Shown here: one piece after another, positions 6,615-15,859 of the stretch
How positions within the stretch are numbered: the stretch's first letter is position 1
How the letters are laid out: the number at the start of each line of letters is the position of its first letter
Origin: Sediminibacterium sp. KACHI17
Lineage (GTDB): Bacteria > Bacteroidota > Bacteroidia > Chitinophagales > Chitinophagaceae
NCBI RefSeq assembly: GCF_040362915.1
Contig: NZ_AP029612.1
Location: 372,001 to 436,000 of the forward strand
Length of the DNA stretch: 64,000 nt
Direction: 5' to 3'
Translations under genes and position numbers: made by a program
The notes under the pieces: model-generated
What the model saw: only the letters and a program-made list of their open reading frames with translations
Databases searched by the model: none
Told to the model about the DNA's origin: nothing

Positions 6615-7481
6615 ATGATAAAACACGGAGACATATTACCCAATACAAAATCAGGGATCGCCATACAAGGTTATGAAGGCAGTTTCCATCAGGTAGCTGC
6701 ACGATCATTTTTTGGAAAAAATGTTGAAGTGATTCCTTGTGCCAGTTTTCGTGAATTGATACAAATTGCCGGTGATGCCAAACAATCCGCAGGTGCTGTT
6801 ATGGCTATTGAAAATTCTATCGCCGGTAGTATTCTTCCGAACTATAACCTCTTGCAAAAAAGTAAACTCAAAGTTGTCGGAGAGGTTTATCTATCTATCA
6901 GTCAGAATTTATTGGTGAACCCGGGTGTTCGATTGGAAGATATTAAAGAAGTACATAGCCACCCCATGGCCATACTCCAATGTTTGGATTATCTGGAGCA
7001 ATATCCATGGAAATTGGTGGAAACAGAGGATACGGCTTTGAGCGCAAAACTTCTGCATCAACACAGAAGTAAACATACTGCTGCTATCGCCAGTAAATTG
7101 GCTGCCGAATTATTTCAATTGGATATTATCTGTCCGGATATTCATACAATGAAGAATAATATCACTCGTTTTCTGGTCTTAAAAAGATCAGGCACGTTCA
7201 CACCGGATGTGCACGCAAATAAGGCATCCGTTTATTTTCAAACCAGTCATGATAAAGGTGCACTATCCAAAGTACTTACGAAGATTGCAGCAGGCGGAAT
7301 CAATCTCAGCAAGTTGCAAAGCATGCCGATTCCCGGTAGTCATTTCAAATACGGGTTTTATGCAGACATGGAATTTGAAAGTCAAAAACAATTTGAACAC
7401 GTGCTTAAGTCGATCGAATCGTTAACCAATAGTGTCAAAATTTTCGGGATCTATACAAAAGGAAAACTTGTAAAAGGATAA
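6615..7481 (+). CDS. pheA: Prephenate dehydratase with ACT domain
   Basis: Converts prephenate to phenylpyruvate, the committed step to phenylalanine. The 288-residue protein has the two-lobed PDT domain (about residues 14-190), including the catalytic-region motif NNITRFLVL, and a C-terminal ACT domain (about 200-285) beginning KASVYFQTSHDKGALSKVL. The ACT segment KLQSMPIPG corresponds to the ESRP-type phenylalanine-binding region, so feedback inhibition by Phe is likely. There is no chorismate mutase domain; that activity sits on the DAHP synthase fusion downstream. First structural gene after the attenuator; its TAA overlaps the next ATG by one base. Confidence 0.93.
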   Translation: MIKHGDILPNTKSGIAIQGYEGSFHQVAARSFFGKNVEVIPCASFRELIQIAGDAKQSAGAVMAIENSIAGSILPNYNLLQKSKLKVVGEVYLSISQNLLVNPGVRLEDIKEVHSHPMAILQCLDYLEQYPWKLVETEDTALSAKLLHQHRSKHTAAIASKLAAELFQLDIICPDIHTMKNNITRFLVLKRSGTFTPDVHANKASVYFQTSHDKGALSKVLTKIAAGGINLSKLQSMPIPGSHFKYGFYADMEFESQKQFEHVLKSIESLTNSVKIFGIYTKGKLVKG

Positions 7482-8644
7482 TGATGGAAATGAAAATAGC
7501 CAGCAGATTGGATGGTATTGGGGAATACTATTTTTCACAAAAACTGAGAGAGATAGAAATGCTGAACAAGGAAGGGAAAGATATCCTGAACCTAGGTATC
7601 GGCAGTCCCGATCTGCCTCCTCATCCGGAAGTGATCAGCGTGTTACAGGAAACTGCTGCAAAAGATAATGTACATGCTTACCAGAGCTACAAAGGTTCAC
7701 CTGTGTTGCGTAAGGCGATCAGTCAATGGTACCTGAAATGGTATGGTGTAACATTAGACCCTGATGCAGAAGTACTTCCTTTGATCGGTAGTAAAGAAGG
7801 GATCATGCATATTTGTATGACCTATCTTGATAAAGGTGATGAAGCATTGATTCCTGACCCCGGATATCCGACCTACAGCAGTGCAGTGAAATTGGCGGGA
7901 GGTACCCCGGTTACATATCAACTATCAGAAGCGAAACAATGGCAACCTGATCTGGAAGCACTTTCACAAAAAGATCTTTCTCGTGTTAAGTTGATGTGGG
8001 TCAATTATCCGCATATGCCGACGGGACAAATGCCCTCTCGCGATTTTTATACATCGCTGATCGCTTTTGCAAAAAAGCATGGCATATTGATCTGTCATGA
8101 TAATCCATACAGTTTTATTCTGAATGATCACCCCACGAGTCTGTTGAGTTTACCGGATGCAAAAGAAGTGGTATTGGAATTGAATTCACTTAGCAAAAGT
8201 GCAAATATGGCCGGATGGAGAGTAGGGATGTTATGTGGTGCCAAAGAAAGGATCGATGAAGTACTTCGTTTCAAAAGCAATATGGATAGTGGAATGTTTC
8301 TGCCTGTTCAATTGGCTGCTGCAAAAGCATTGGAATTGGGAAGAGACTGGTATGATGGTATCAATGCCATTTATGCAGCGAGACGTGAAAAAGTGTTTGA
8401 ATTACTCTCGCAATTGAATTGTCGCTTTTCCAAAGACCAGGTAGGAATGTTTGTGTGGGCGGCTATTCCTGATTCGTTTAAAGATGGATATGCACTGAGC
8501 GATCGTGTATTATACGGTGCTTCGGTCTTCATCACTCCGGGCGGTATTTTTGGTGATGCGGGTAAGAACTATATCCGTGTAAGCCTTTGCGGAAGTATTG
8601 AGAAGTTCGAAGAAGCTATTCAAAGAATTCAAACCAGATTATAA
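7481..8644 (+). CDS. Class I/II aminotransferase (aromatic operon)
   Basis: A fold-type I PLP aminotransferase of 387 residues. K239 in LSKSANMAGWRVG is the PLP Schiff-base lysine. N175-YPHMPTG is the variant NYPxNPTG loop, D207-NPY binds the pyridine ring and Y69-KGS lies at the substrate entrance. Placed between prephenate dehydratase and prephenate dehydrogenase, with which it overlaps or nearly abuts, it most likely aminates phenylpyruvate and 4-hydroxyphenylpyruvate to Phe and Tyr. By sequence alone it could equally be an aspartate- or LL-diaminopimelate-type aminotransferase. Confidence 0.88.
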   Translation: MMEMKIASRLDGIGEYYFSQKLREIEMLNKEGKDILNLGIGSPDLPPHPEVISVLQETAAKDNVHAYQSYKGSPVLRKAISQWYLKWYGVTLDPDAEVLPLIGSKEGIMHICMTYLDKGDEALIPDPGYPTYSSAVKLAGGTPVTYQLSEAKQWQPDLEALSQKDLSRVKLMWVNYPHMPTGQMPSRDFYTSLIAFAKKHGILICHDNPYSFILNDHPTSLLSLPDAKEVVLELNSLSKSANMAGWRVGMLCGAKERIDEVLRFKSNMDSGMFLPVQLAAAKALELGRDWYDGINAIYAARREKVFELLSQLNCRFSKDQVGMFVWAAIPDSFKDGYALSDRVLYGASVFITPGGIFGDAGKNYIRVSLCGSIEKFEEAIQRIQTRL

Positions 8645-8645
8645 A

Positions 8646-9485
8646 ATGCGAATAACGATCATAGGAACAGGATTGATTGGCGGGTCATTGTCATTGACAT
8701 TGCGTGAAAAAGGATGGATCACTTTTGCAGTAGGTGTTGAGAACAACCCAACACATGCGTCAAAAGCACTGGAGTTAAAACTGGTAGATGAAATTGCAGA
8801 TCTGACAACAGCGATCGCAAAAACAGACCTGATCATTTTATCAACTCCCATCAATGCTGCGGAAGCGATGCTGCCACAGATATTGGATCAGGTGACAGAC
8901 CAGGTGGTGATGGATGTGGGATCCACTAAAAAAATCATTTGTGAATCTGTGGCCCATCATCCGAAGCGTGGTCGATTTGTAGCCACTCACCCAATGTGGG
9001 GAACAGAATACAGTGGTCCTGATGCAGCGATGAAAGCAGCATTTGCCAATAAAGCCACTGTCATTTGTTCAAGGGAGGAGAGTGATCAAGACGCAGTTGA
9101 AAAAGTAGAAGCACTATACAGCGCTTTGGGCATGCATATTCTTTACATGAAGGCTGATGATCATGATGTACATGTGGCATATGTGAGCCATATTTCTCAC
9201 ATTACCTCTTTTGCATTGGCGAATACTGTTTTAGAGAAAGAGCGAGAAGAAGATGCCATTTTTGAGCTGGCAAGTGGAGGTTTTGAAAGTACGGTTCGAT
9301 TGGCCAAGAGTAATCCGGCCATGTGGGTACCCATTTTCATGCAAAACCGTGATAATGTGCTGGATGTGCTCAATGAACATATCGCCCAGCTCAGGAAATT
9401 CAAAGCCTGTCTGGAAAAGGAGAACTATGATTATTTACAGGAGTTGATTGAGAATGCGAACGGGATTAAGCGGATTCTCCGTTAA
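8646..9485 (+). CDS. tyrA: Prephenate dehydrogenase
   Basis: Oxidises prephenate to 4-hydroxyphenylpyruvate for tyrosine synthesis. The 279-residue protein begins with an NAD-binding Rossmann motif, GTGLIGGS at residues 7-14. HPMWGTEYSG is the conserved substrate-side HPMxGxExSG motif, and VSHISHI in the helical C-terminal domain matches the family's VSHLPH signature. No ACT domain is present. The ATG at 8646 was chosen because it directly starts the Rossmann strand and follows the aminotransferase stop by one base; a longer frame would overlap the previous gene. It is the last gene before a new promoter. Confidence 0.92.
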   Translation: MRITIIGTGLIGGSLSLTLREKGWITFAVGVENNPTHASKALELKLVDEIADLTTAIAKTDLIILSTPINAAEAMLPQILDQVTDQVVMDVGSTKKIICESVAHHPKRGRFVATHPMWGTEYSGPDAAMKAAFANKATVICSREESDQDAVEKVEALYSALGMHILYMKADDHDVHVAYVSHISHITSFALANTVLEKEREEDAIFELASGGFESTVRLAKSNPAMWVPIFMQNRDNVLDVLNEHIAQLRKFKACLEKENYDYLQELIENANGIKRILR

Positions 9486-9594
9486 GCAAATCGCTGATGG
9501 TCAATAGATCATAGTAAGACGATCTGCTATTAGCTATGAACCGTTAGCTACCCGCTAAAACCCAAATAAAACCGGCAAAGCCCCCTATATTAGG

Positions 9595-9602
9595 TAACTT
9601 TG
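9595..9602 (+). promoter_or_regulatory. Bacteroidota -7 promoter box for the DEAD-box gene
   Basis: TAACTTTG, an exact TAnnTTTG match, 16 bases before the ATG at 9619, in a 133-base gap after tyrA. It suggests that the helicase has its own promoter inside the aromatic cluster. Confidence 0.5.
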
Positions 9603-9618
9603 CACAAATTTTTTATAC

Positions 9619-11310
9619 ATGATGACATTTGAAGCGTTGGGAATTGATGCAAGATTGATTCAGGCAACGAATGAGTTGGGGTATGTGAACCCAACCGCAA
9701 TACAAGAACAAGCGATACCTGTACTACTCAGTGGTACGAAGGATTTTATTGGTCTCGCCCAAACAGGAACAGGTAAAACAGCAGCATTTGGATTACCACT
9801 GCTGCATGTGATCGACGCAAAGGCTAAACATCCACAGGCGCTGGTTGTTTGTCCAACCCGCGAACTCTGCTTACAAATCGTAAAAGAGTTAGAACTGTTC
9901 AAGAAATACATGACAGGGGTTTCAGTTGTAGCTGTTTATGGAGGAGCTTCTATCGGATTGCAAATCCGTGATCTGAAAAGAGGAACTCAAATAGTAGTAG
10001 CAACACCCGGTAGATTGATCGATCTTATTGAAAGAAAAGCGATCAATTTGGAAGAGATCAGGTATGTGGTTTTGGATGAGGCAGATGAAATGCTGAACAT
10101 GGGATTCCAGGATGATATTGAATTCATCTTAAAGAACACCCCACAGCGTGAAAGTACCTGGTTATTCAGTGCAACCATGCCTCCTGAGATCCGCAAAGTG
10201 AGTAAGCGTTACATGAAAGATCCTGCTGAAGTAACAGTAGGAAAAGTCAATACAGCGAACAAAAGTATCGATCATCAATACTATGTAACGAGTTCACATC
10301 ACCGATATGAAACTTTAAAACGTATCATTGATTTTAATCCTGGTATCTATGGTATCATTTTTACCAGAACTAAAATCGATGCACAAGAAATATCGGAAAG
10401 ATTGACGCGTGAGGGTTATGATATCGATGCACTACATGGAGATCTAACACAAGGGCAACGTGATAAAGTGATGGGTCAGTTCAGGGATAAAAGTCTGCAG
10501 CTCCTCATCGCTACGGATGTTGCAGCCCGCGGAATTGATGTACAAGGTATCACGCATGTGATCAACTATGAATTACCGGATGATGTAGAGGTTTACACAC
10601 ACAGAAGTGGTAGAACCGGACGTGCAGGAAATGTAGGGATCTGTATTTCAATCGTACATAGCAAGGAAATGTATCGACTGAAACAAATAGAGCGAATCAA
10701 TAACTCTAAGTTTCATAAACTCGATATTCCAAGTGGAAAAGATGTATGTCGTAAACAGTTCTTTCACTTCATGGATAAACTCTTGTCAGCAGACATCAGT
10801 CATGGCGATTATGAAACCTATGTGCCTATGCTTGCAGAAAAGTTTGCAGATGTAAGTAAGGAAGATGTACTGAAACGCGTGGCAGCCATGGAGTTCGATC
10901 GTTTCCTGAAGTATTATGAAAATGCGGAAGACCTGAATTTCCGTGAGAAGAATAGACGCGAGTACAATGACGCACCGGATCAGGGAAGACGAAGAGATAG
11001 CGGAAAAGGCGATAACAGAAAAGAATACAAGCGTGGAGGTGGTTATAGCCGCTTATTTGTGAATCTCGGAACAAAAGATGGCTTTTATAAAGCAAGTTTC
11101 CTGCAGTTCATCTTAGACATGAGTGATTTGAAGAAAGATGTGTTGGGTAAGATCGATATGAAAGACATGAACAGCTGGATCGAAATTGAAAAGGGTGCAG
11201 CCAATCAGATGATCCGTGCACTTGATGGCAAGAATTATAAGGGCAGAAGGATCAGAATGAATGATGCAGACTCAGGTGGAGCGAGGAAGCCGCGAAGAGG
11301 AGAAGAATAA
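9619..11310 (+). CDS. DEAD-box RNA helicase with DbpA-type RNA-binding domain
   Basis: An ATP-dependent RNA helicase of 563 residues. It has the Q motif (NPTAIQEQAIP, about 24-34), motif I AQTGTGKT (47-54), PTREL (79-83), DEAD (153-156), SAT (184-186) and motif VI HRSGRTGRAG. After a basic linker (RRRDSGKGDNRKEYKRGG) the last 75 residues resemble the DbpA RNA-recognition domain (RLFVNLGTKDGFYKASFL, then YKGRRIRM). This points to ribosome assembly or structured RNA remodelling, as in DeaD/CsdA. It interrupts the aromatic cluster and probably has its own promoter; a role in aromatic synthesis is not expected. Confidence 0.93.
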   Translation: MMTFEALGIDARLIQATNELGYVNPTAIQEQAIPVLLSGTKDFIGLAQTGTGKTAAFGLPLLHVIDAKAKHPQALVVCPTRELCLQIVKELELFKKYMTGVSVVAVYGGASIGLQIRDLKRGTQIVVATPGRLIDLIERKAINLEEIRYVVLDEADEMLNMGFQDDIEFILKNTPQRESTWLFSATMPPEIRKVSKRYMKDPAEVTVGKVNTANKSIDHQYYVTSSHHRYETLKRIIDFNPGIYGIIFTRTKIDAQEISERLTREGYDIDALHGDLTQGQRDKVMGQFRDKSLQLLIATDVAARGIDVQGITHVINYELPDDVEVYTHRSGRTGRAGNVGICISIVHSKEMYRLKQIERINNSKFHKLDIPSGKDVCRKQFFHFMDKLLSADISHGDYETYVPMLAEKFADVSKEDVLKRVAAMEFDRFLKYYENAEDLNFREKNRREYNDAPDQGRRRDSGKGDNRKEYKRGGGYSRLFVNLGTKDGFYKASFLQFILDMSDLKKDVLGKIDMKDMNSWIEIEKGAANQMIRALDGKNYKGRRIRMNDADSGGARKPRRGEE

Positions 11311-11321
11311 AATTTAAAATG

Positions 11322-11382
11322 TCAGATGTCGGATGTCAGATTTGAATGAGTTCAAACCGGATATCTGACATCCGACATCTGA
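11322..11382. repeat. Intergenic palindrome, 20-bp arms
   Basis: TCAGATGTCGGATGTCAGAT (11322-11341) is a perfect inverted copy of 11363-11382, with a 21-base loop. The arms are made of reiterated GATGTC words. No T run follows, so it is not a standard terminator. It lies between the helicase and the DAHP synthase gene. Confidence 0.85.
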
Positions 11383-11397
11383 AATCAGCAATATTTT

Positions 11398-12483
11398 ATG
11401 GAGCAAGCAATCGAACAAAAAACAAATGTGGATGCTTTATTGCAGAAGCGCCCATTGATCATTTCCGGTCCGTGCAGTGCCGAGACCGAAGAGCAGGTGC
11501 TACAAACTGCTACCAGACTCGCAGCAACAGGTAAGGTAGATATCTTGCGAGCCGGTATCTGGAAACCACGTACACGTCCGGGTAGTTTTGAAGGTATTGG
11601 TACCAAAGGGCTGCCATGGTTGCAACAGGCACGTAAAGCATCAGGATTACCTGTAGCTGTTGAAGTGGCAACGGGTAAGCAGGTAGAAGATGCTTTGCAT
11701 TTTGATGTTGATGTGTTGTGGATCGGTGCACGCACCACGGTTAATCCATTCAGTGTACAGGAAGTGGCAGATGCATTAAAAGGGGTAGATGTACCCGTAC
11801 TGATCAAAAATCCGATCAATCCTGATCTGGAATTATGGATCGGTGCTGTGGAACGAGTGGCCAAAGCGGGTATCAAAAATATCGGACTGATTCATCGCGG
11901 ATTCAGTTCTTATGGAAATACCGAATACAGGAATGCTCCGATGTGGCATTTAGCCATTGAGATGAAGCGAAGAAATCCGGATATGCTCTTGATCAATGAT
12001 CCTTCTCATATCTGTGGAAGAAGAGATATCCTCATGGATGTAGCCCAGAAAGCGATCGATCTTGATTTTGATGGTTTGATCATCGAAAGCCATATCGATC
12101 CCGATAATGCATGGAGTGATGCGAAACAGCAAGTGACCCCTGAAAGACTCGGTGAGATGATCAGTTCGATTATCTGGCGTAAGGAAGATATCAGCTCTGA
12201 AGAACTGCATGCGGCAATGGAAAAAATGCGTCAGCAGATCAATCAGCTGGATGATGAATTATTGCAATTACTTGGACAAAGAATGAAAGTGGCCGATAAG
12301 ATCGGTCAGTACAAGAAGGATAATAATATTACGATCCTGCAAACCAATCGATGGAATGCTATTCTGGATAGAGCGTTTGCGAAGGGAGATCAATTAGGTT
12401 TAAGTCGTGAGTTCATCACCAAATATTTTGATGCTGTGCATATGGAAAGTATCAATCATCAGAATAAGATCATGAATGCTTAG
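11398..12483 (+). CDS. Bifunctional DAHP synthase / chorismate mutase
   Basis: The first 265 residues are a 3-deoxy-7-phosphoheptulonate synthase of the compact KDO8P-synthase-like class: SGPCSAET (19-26), RAGIWKPRTRPGSFEG (56-71), IGARTT, LIKNP, HRGF and NDPSHICGRRD. They condense phosphoenolpyruvate and erythrose 4-phosphate. The last 90 residues form an AroQ-type chorismate mutase helix bundle (MRQQINQLDDELLQLLGQRM, then VADKIGQYKK). The fusion supplies the first step and the prephenate branch point in one protein, which explains why the PheA and TyrA upstream have no mutase domain. It heads a tight run with aroB, aroA and aroC. Confidence 0.92.
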   Translation: MEQAIEQKTNVDALLQKRPLIISGPCSAETEEQVLQTATRLAATGKVDILRAGIWKPRTRPGSFEGIGTKGLPWLQQARKASGLPVAVEVATGKQVEDALHFDVDVLWIGARTTVNPFSVQEVADALKGVDVPVLIKNPINPDLELWIGAVERVAKAGIKNIGLIHRGFSSYGNTEYRNAPMWHLAIEMKRRNPDMLLINDPSHICGRRDILMDVAQKAIDLDFDGLIIESHIDPDNAWSDAKQQVTPERLGEMISSIIWRKEDISSEELHAAMEKMRQQINQLDDELLQLLGQRMKVADKIGQYKKDNNITILQTNRWNAILDRAFAKGDQLGLSREFITKYFDAVHMESINHQNKIMNA

Positions 12484-12501
12484 TGCATCGTCATAGAGGT
12501 T

Positions 12502-13521
12502 ATGAAGAAGAAAACAGTATCATTTCCGGATAAAAAAGTGAACTATTACTTTGATGCATCATTCGATCATTTACAAAAGATCGTTGATAAAGAAAAAGTA
12601 GTACTCATTACTGATGAGCATGTTTTTGCAGGTCATAAAAAGAAATTCAAAGGATGGAATACCATCGTGTTGAAACCCGGCGAAGCTTATAAAGTGCAGC
12701 AGACAGTGGATATGATCATTGATCAGCTGGTAGAGATGGGAGCAGATCGGAAAACAGTATTGGTAGGTGTTGGTGGAGGTGTGGTTACAGATATCACAGG
12801 TTATGTAGCAGGTATTTTCATGCGTGGTATTGATGTAGGTTTTGTTCCTACCAGTTTATTGGCCATGGTAGATGCCGCAATCGGTGGTAAAAATGGAATT
12901 GATGTTGGTGTTTATAAAAATATGGTAGGATTGATTCGTCAGCCTTCATTCCTTTTGTATGACTACAGTTTTTTAAAAACACTTCCATTAACCGAATGGC
13001 AGAATGGATTTGCTGAGATCATTAAACATGCTTGTATCAAAGATGCGTTCATGTTTAAAGAATTACAAAAGTATAAGCTCAGTGACTATAAAAAAGATCA
13101 TCAGCTATTGGTGAAACTGATCGAGCGAAATGCTTTGCTTAAAACAAAAGTTGTGTTGTCAGATGAACGTGAGCAAGGAGAAAGAAAGCTGTTAAACTTT
13201 GGGCATACACTCGGACATGCCATCGAAAATATGTATGAACTGAGTCATGGACAAGCTATCAGTATTGGGATGACCTATGCGGCTGTTATTTCTCAGCAAC
13301 TAAAAGGTTTTAAAGACACGGTAGCTGTTACAACATTGCTGACCCGTTATGGCTTACCAACTTTTGCAGCCTTTGATGCCAAAAAAGCTTTTCAGGTATT
13401 ACAAAAAGATAAAAAGAAGGATGCGGTCAGTATTCATTATATCCTTCTCGAAAAAACAGGTAAGGCTGTTGTTCAACCCTTATTGTTTGTACAACTTAAA
13501 GAAATTTTCAAACAGTTTTAA
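12502..13521 (+). CDS. aroB: 3-dehydroquinate synthase
   Basis: Second step of the shikimate pathway, cyclising DAHP to 3-dehydroquinate with NAD and a divalent metal. The 339-residue protein has GVGGGVVTDITGYVAG (NAD-binding glycine-rich helix, about 90-105), PTSLLAMVDAAIGGKNGID (active site, about 116-134) and the metal-ligand histidines in NFGHTLGHAIE. Length is normal. It starts 18 bases after the DAHP synthase gene and is followed by aroA after 20 bases. Confidence 0.95.
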   Translation: MKKKTVSFPDKKVNYYFDASFDHLQKIVDKEKVVLITDEHVFAGHKKKFKGWNTIVLKPGEAYKVQQTVDMIIDQLVEMGADRKTVLVGVGGGVVTDITGYVAGIFMRGIDVGFVPTSLLAMVDAAIGGKNGIDVGVYKNMVGLIRQPSFLLYDYSFLKTLPLTEWQNGFAEIIKHACIKDAFMFKELQKYKLSDYKKDHQLLVKLIERNALLKTKVVLSDEREQGERKLLNFGHTLGHAIENMYELSHGQAISIGMTYAAVISQQLKGFKDTVAVTTLLTRYGLPTFAAFDAKKAFQVLQKDKKKDAVSIHYILLEKTGKAVVQPLLFVQLKEIFKQF

Positions 13522-13541
13522 TCATACCGCACGCTGGTGCG

Positions 13542-14834
13542 ATGATGCATGATCGTATGTCTACTCAGGTAAAAATAAATCCATCAACCATTCAGGGAAC
13601 TGTTCGGGCGGCTGCCGGTAAGAGTAGTATGCAGAGAGCTTGTGCAGCAGCCTTATTGCGTAAAGGTGAAACATTGATCATCAATCCCGGAAAAAGCAAT
13701 GATGACCTTGCAGCCATTGATGTTATACAAAAGCTAGGGGCCTCTATTCGATATACGGATCATGGGGATCTTCATGTTTCTTCCAATGGCTTATCTCCCA
13801 TAGAACAAGAGATCAATTGCGGTGAAAGCGGTTTGGGGATCAGAATGTTTACGCCCATCGCTGCACTCAGTGAAAAACCGCTTACCATACATGGCAGTGG
13901 AAGCCTGGTAAATCGACCCATGCATTTTTTTGATGAGATCCTACCAGCATTGAATGTACAGGTTAAATCCAATCAGGGTAAAGTACCTCTTCAGTTGCAA
14001 GGGCCATTGCGTCCGGCCAATATTGAAGTGGACGGATCATTAAGTTCTCAGTTCCTGACTGGATTATTGATGGCGTATGCAGCCGCGGGTGCGGATGGTG
14101 TTACCATCCAAGTGAAGGACTTAAAAAGCAAACCATATATCGACCTCACTTTATCAGTGATGGCTGCTTTCGGATGGAAAGTCACACATGATAATCATGA
14201 ATTTTTTCATTTTCATGGGAAAGTAGCACCCAAAGCTGGGGTATTGCAATACCAAGTAGAGGGCGATTGGAGTGGGGCCGCTTTTCTGTTGGTTGCTGGC
14301 GCCATTGCCGGACCAATTCGTGTAACCGGGTTGGATGTGTTTTCTACCCAGGCCGATAAAGCAGTTTTGCAAGCTTTGATGGATACCGGATGCCGTATAT
14401 CCATTACTGAATCATATATAGATATTGCGCCATTGCCTTTGAAAGCATTTCATTTCAATGCTACGGATTGTCCGGACCTTTTTCCACCACTGGTAGCGCT
14501 AGCGGCTTGTTGTGAAGGAACGACTGTGATTGAAGGGGTAAGTCGTCTTTCATATAAAGAAAGTGACAGAGGTGCTACCTTACAGGAAGAGTTTGGTAAA
14601 TTGGGAATTGAAATCAGTTTACAGGATGATCTCATGGTAATCAAAGGAGGAACTGGCATCCGCAGTGCGGTAGTTCATTCACATCATGATCATCGTATTG
14701 CAATGGCTTGTGCGGTGGCAGGCTTATGTGCTGATGGTGAAGTAGTGATACAGGATGCTAACGCGATCAATAAATCCTATCCTGATTTTTATGAACACCT
14801 TAAGCATTTAGGTGCTGATATTATCAATCTATAA
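13542..14834 (+). CDS. aroA: 3-phosphoshikimate 1-carboxyvinyltransferase (EPSP synthase)
   Basis: Transfers the enolpyruvyl group to shikimate 3-phosphate. About 430 residues in the two-domain inside-out barrel. The active-site lysine and serine of the usual PGDKSxSxR motif are kept in AGKSSMQRA, but the proline and aspartate are not. The usual GNAGTAxR loop is replaced by CGESGLGIR. Later motifs are normal: SSQFLTGLLMA, GDWSGAAF, SYKESDRG and HDHRIAMA. An ATG at 13557 (MSTQVKI) is an equally good start. The unusual PEP-site loop could affect glyphosate binding, but that is inference. Confidence 0.92.
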   Translation: MMHDRMSTQVKINPSTIQGTVRAAAGKSSMQRACAAALLRKGETLIINPGKSNDDLAAIDVIQKLGASIRYTDHGDLHVSSNGLSPIEQEINCGESGLGIRMFTPIAALSEKPLTIHGSGSLVNRPMHFFDEILPALNVQVKSNQGKVPLQLQGPLRPANIEVDGSLSSQFLTGLLMAYAAAGADGVTIQVKDLKSKPYIDLTLSVMAAFGWKVTHDNHEFFHFHGKVAPKAGVLQYQVEGDWSGAAFLLVAGAIAGPIRVTGLDVFSTQADKAVLQALMDTGCRISITESYIDIAPLPLKAFHFNATDCPDLFPPLVALAACCEGTTVIEGVSRLSYKESDRGATLQEEFGKLGIEISLQDDLMVIKGGTGIRSAVVHSHHDHRIAMACAVAGLCADGEVVIQDANAINKSYPDFYEHLKHLGADIINL

Positions 14835-14845
14835 ATCAAAAGACC

Positions 14846-15838
14846 GTGAACTCGATCGGACGAATATTCAGAATACATATCATTGGAGAATCGCATGGCG
14901 AGTGCGTAGGTGTGATCATTGATGGTTGTCCGGCTGGATTATCCATCGACATCGCAGATTTTGAAAAAGATCTGGAGCGAAGGAAAGGCGGTACTCAAAA
15001 AGGAACCACACCCAGAAAAGAAGATGATATTCCTTTGATCAAAACAGGGGTTTTCAATGGAAGAACAACCGGAGCACCGATCACTATCTTATTCGAGAAT
15101 AACAATACCCGTAGCGGCGATTACGAGAAGCAGAGAGCGATTCCTCGTCCGGGACATGCAGATTTTACTGCTGCTGTAAAATATGGGGGATATGAAGACT
15201 ATCGAGGTGGGGGACATTTCAGTGGCAGGTTAACGGTTGGATTGGTTGCAGCTGGGGTGATCGCAAAGAAATTACTTCAACAGGCTGTACCGGTAGCCAC
15301 TATTTTGGAGATTGGTGGTGAGGTTGATCTGGAAAAAGGTTTGCAGAAAGCCATTGATCAAAAAGATAGTATTGGCGGAATTGTAGAATGCAGGGTCAGT
15401 GGGTTGCCGGTAGGATTGGGGGAGCATTTTTTTGATTCAGTAGAATCGGTCCTTGCACATGCAATCTTTTCGATACCGGCCATCAAAGGGGTCGAGTTTG
15501 GTGCAGGCTTTTCAGCTGCTAGAATGTTCGGGTCAGTCCATAATGATGCAATAATGGACGCAAGCGGAAAAACAGGAACCAATCATGCCGGCGGCGTGGT
15601 GGGAGGTATCACCAATGGAAATGAACTGGTTTTTAGAGTAGCTGTCAAACCTACCTCCTCAACTCCCAAAGAACAAACTACCTGGAATAAAGAAATGGAT
15701 GCACTAGATACCCTTTCGGTCAAGGGTAGACATGACCTGTGCATTGCATTACGAGTACCGGTTGTACTGGAAGCGGTAACGGCTGTCGTGTTGGCGGACT
15801 TAATGTTATTAGACCAAAAAATCAATAAAATTTTATAA
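14846..15838 (+). CDS. aroC: Chorismate synthase, variant with GGGHFSGR motif
   Basis: Makes chorismate from EPSP using reduced FMN. The 330-residue protein is on the short side. FGESHG is present as IIGESHGE (13-20); RPGHADFTAAVKYGGYEDYR is close to canonical; but the usual GRxSARET signature reads GGGHFSGRLT, the form I associate with a Clostridia-type AroC clade. VKPTSS and GRHDLCIA near the C-terminus match the flavin-binding region. Translation begins at a GTG (14846). It lies 11 bases after aroA, in the same operon. Confidence 0.9.
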   Translation: MNSIGRIFRIHIIGESHGECVGVIIDGCPAGLSIDIADFEKDLERRKGGTQKGTTPRKEDDIPLIKTGVFNGRTTGAPITILFENNNTRSGDYEKQRAIPRPGHADFTAAVKYGGYEDYRGGGHFSGRLTVGLVAAGVIAKKLLQQAVPVATILEIGGEVDLEKGLQKAIDQKDSIGGIVECRVSGLPVGLGEHFFDSVESVLAHAIFSIPAIKGVEFGAGFSAARMFGSVHNDAIMDASGKTGTNHAGGVVGGITNGNELVFRVAVKPTSSTPKEQTTWNKEMDALDTLSVKGRHDLCIALRVPVVLEAVTAVVLADLMLLDQKINKIL

Positions 15839-15859
15839 TTAATTAAATATCAAATTATT

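Noticed and set aside
11385..11876. Frame of 163 codons opposite the DAHP synthase gene
   Set aside because: No family motif, low-complexity Ser/Thr composition, and inside a clear enzyme gene.
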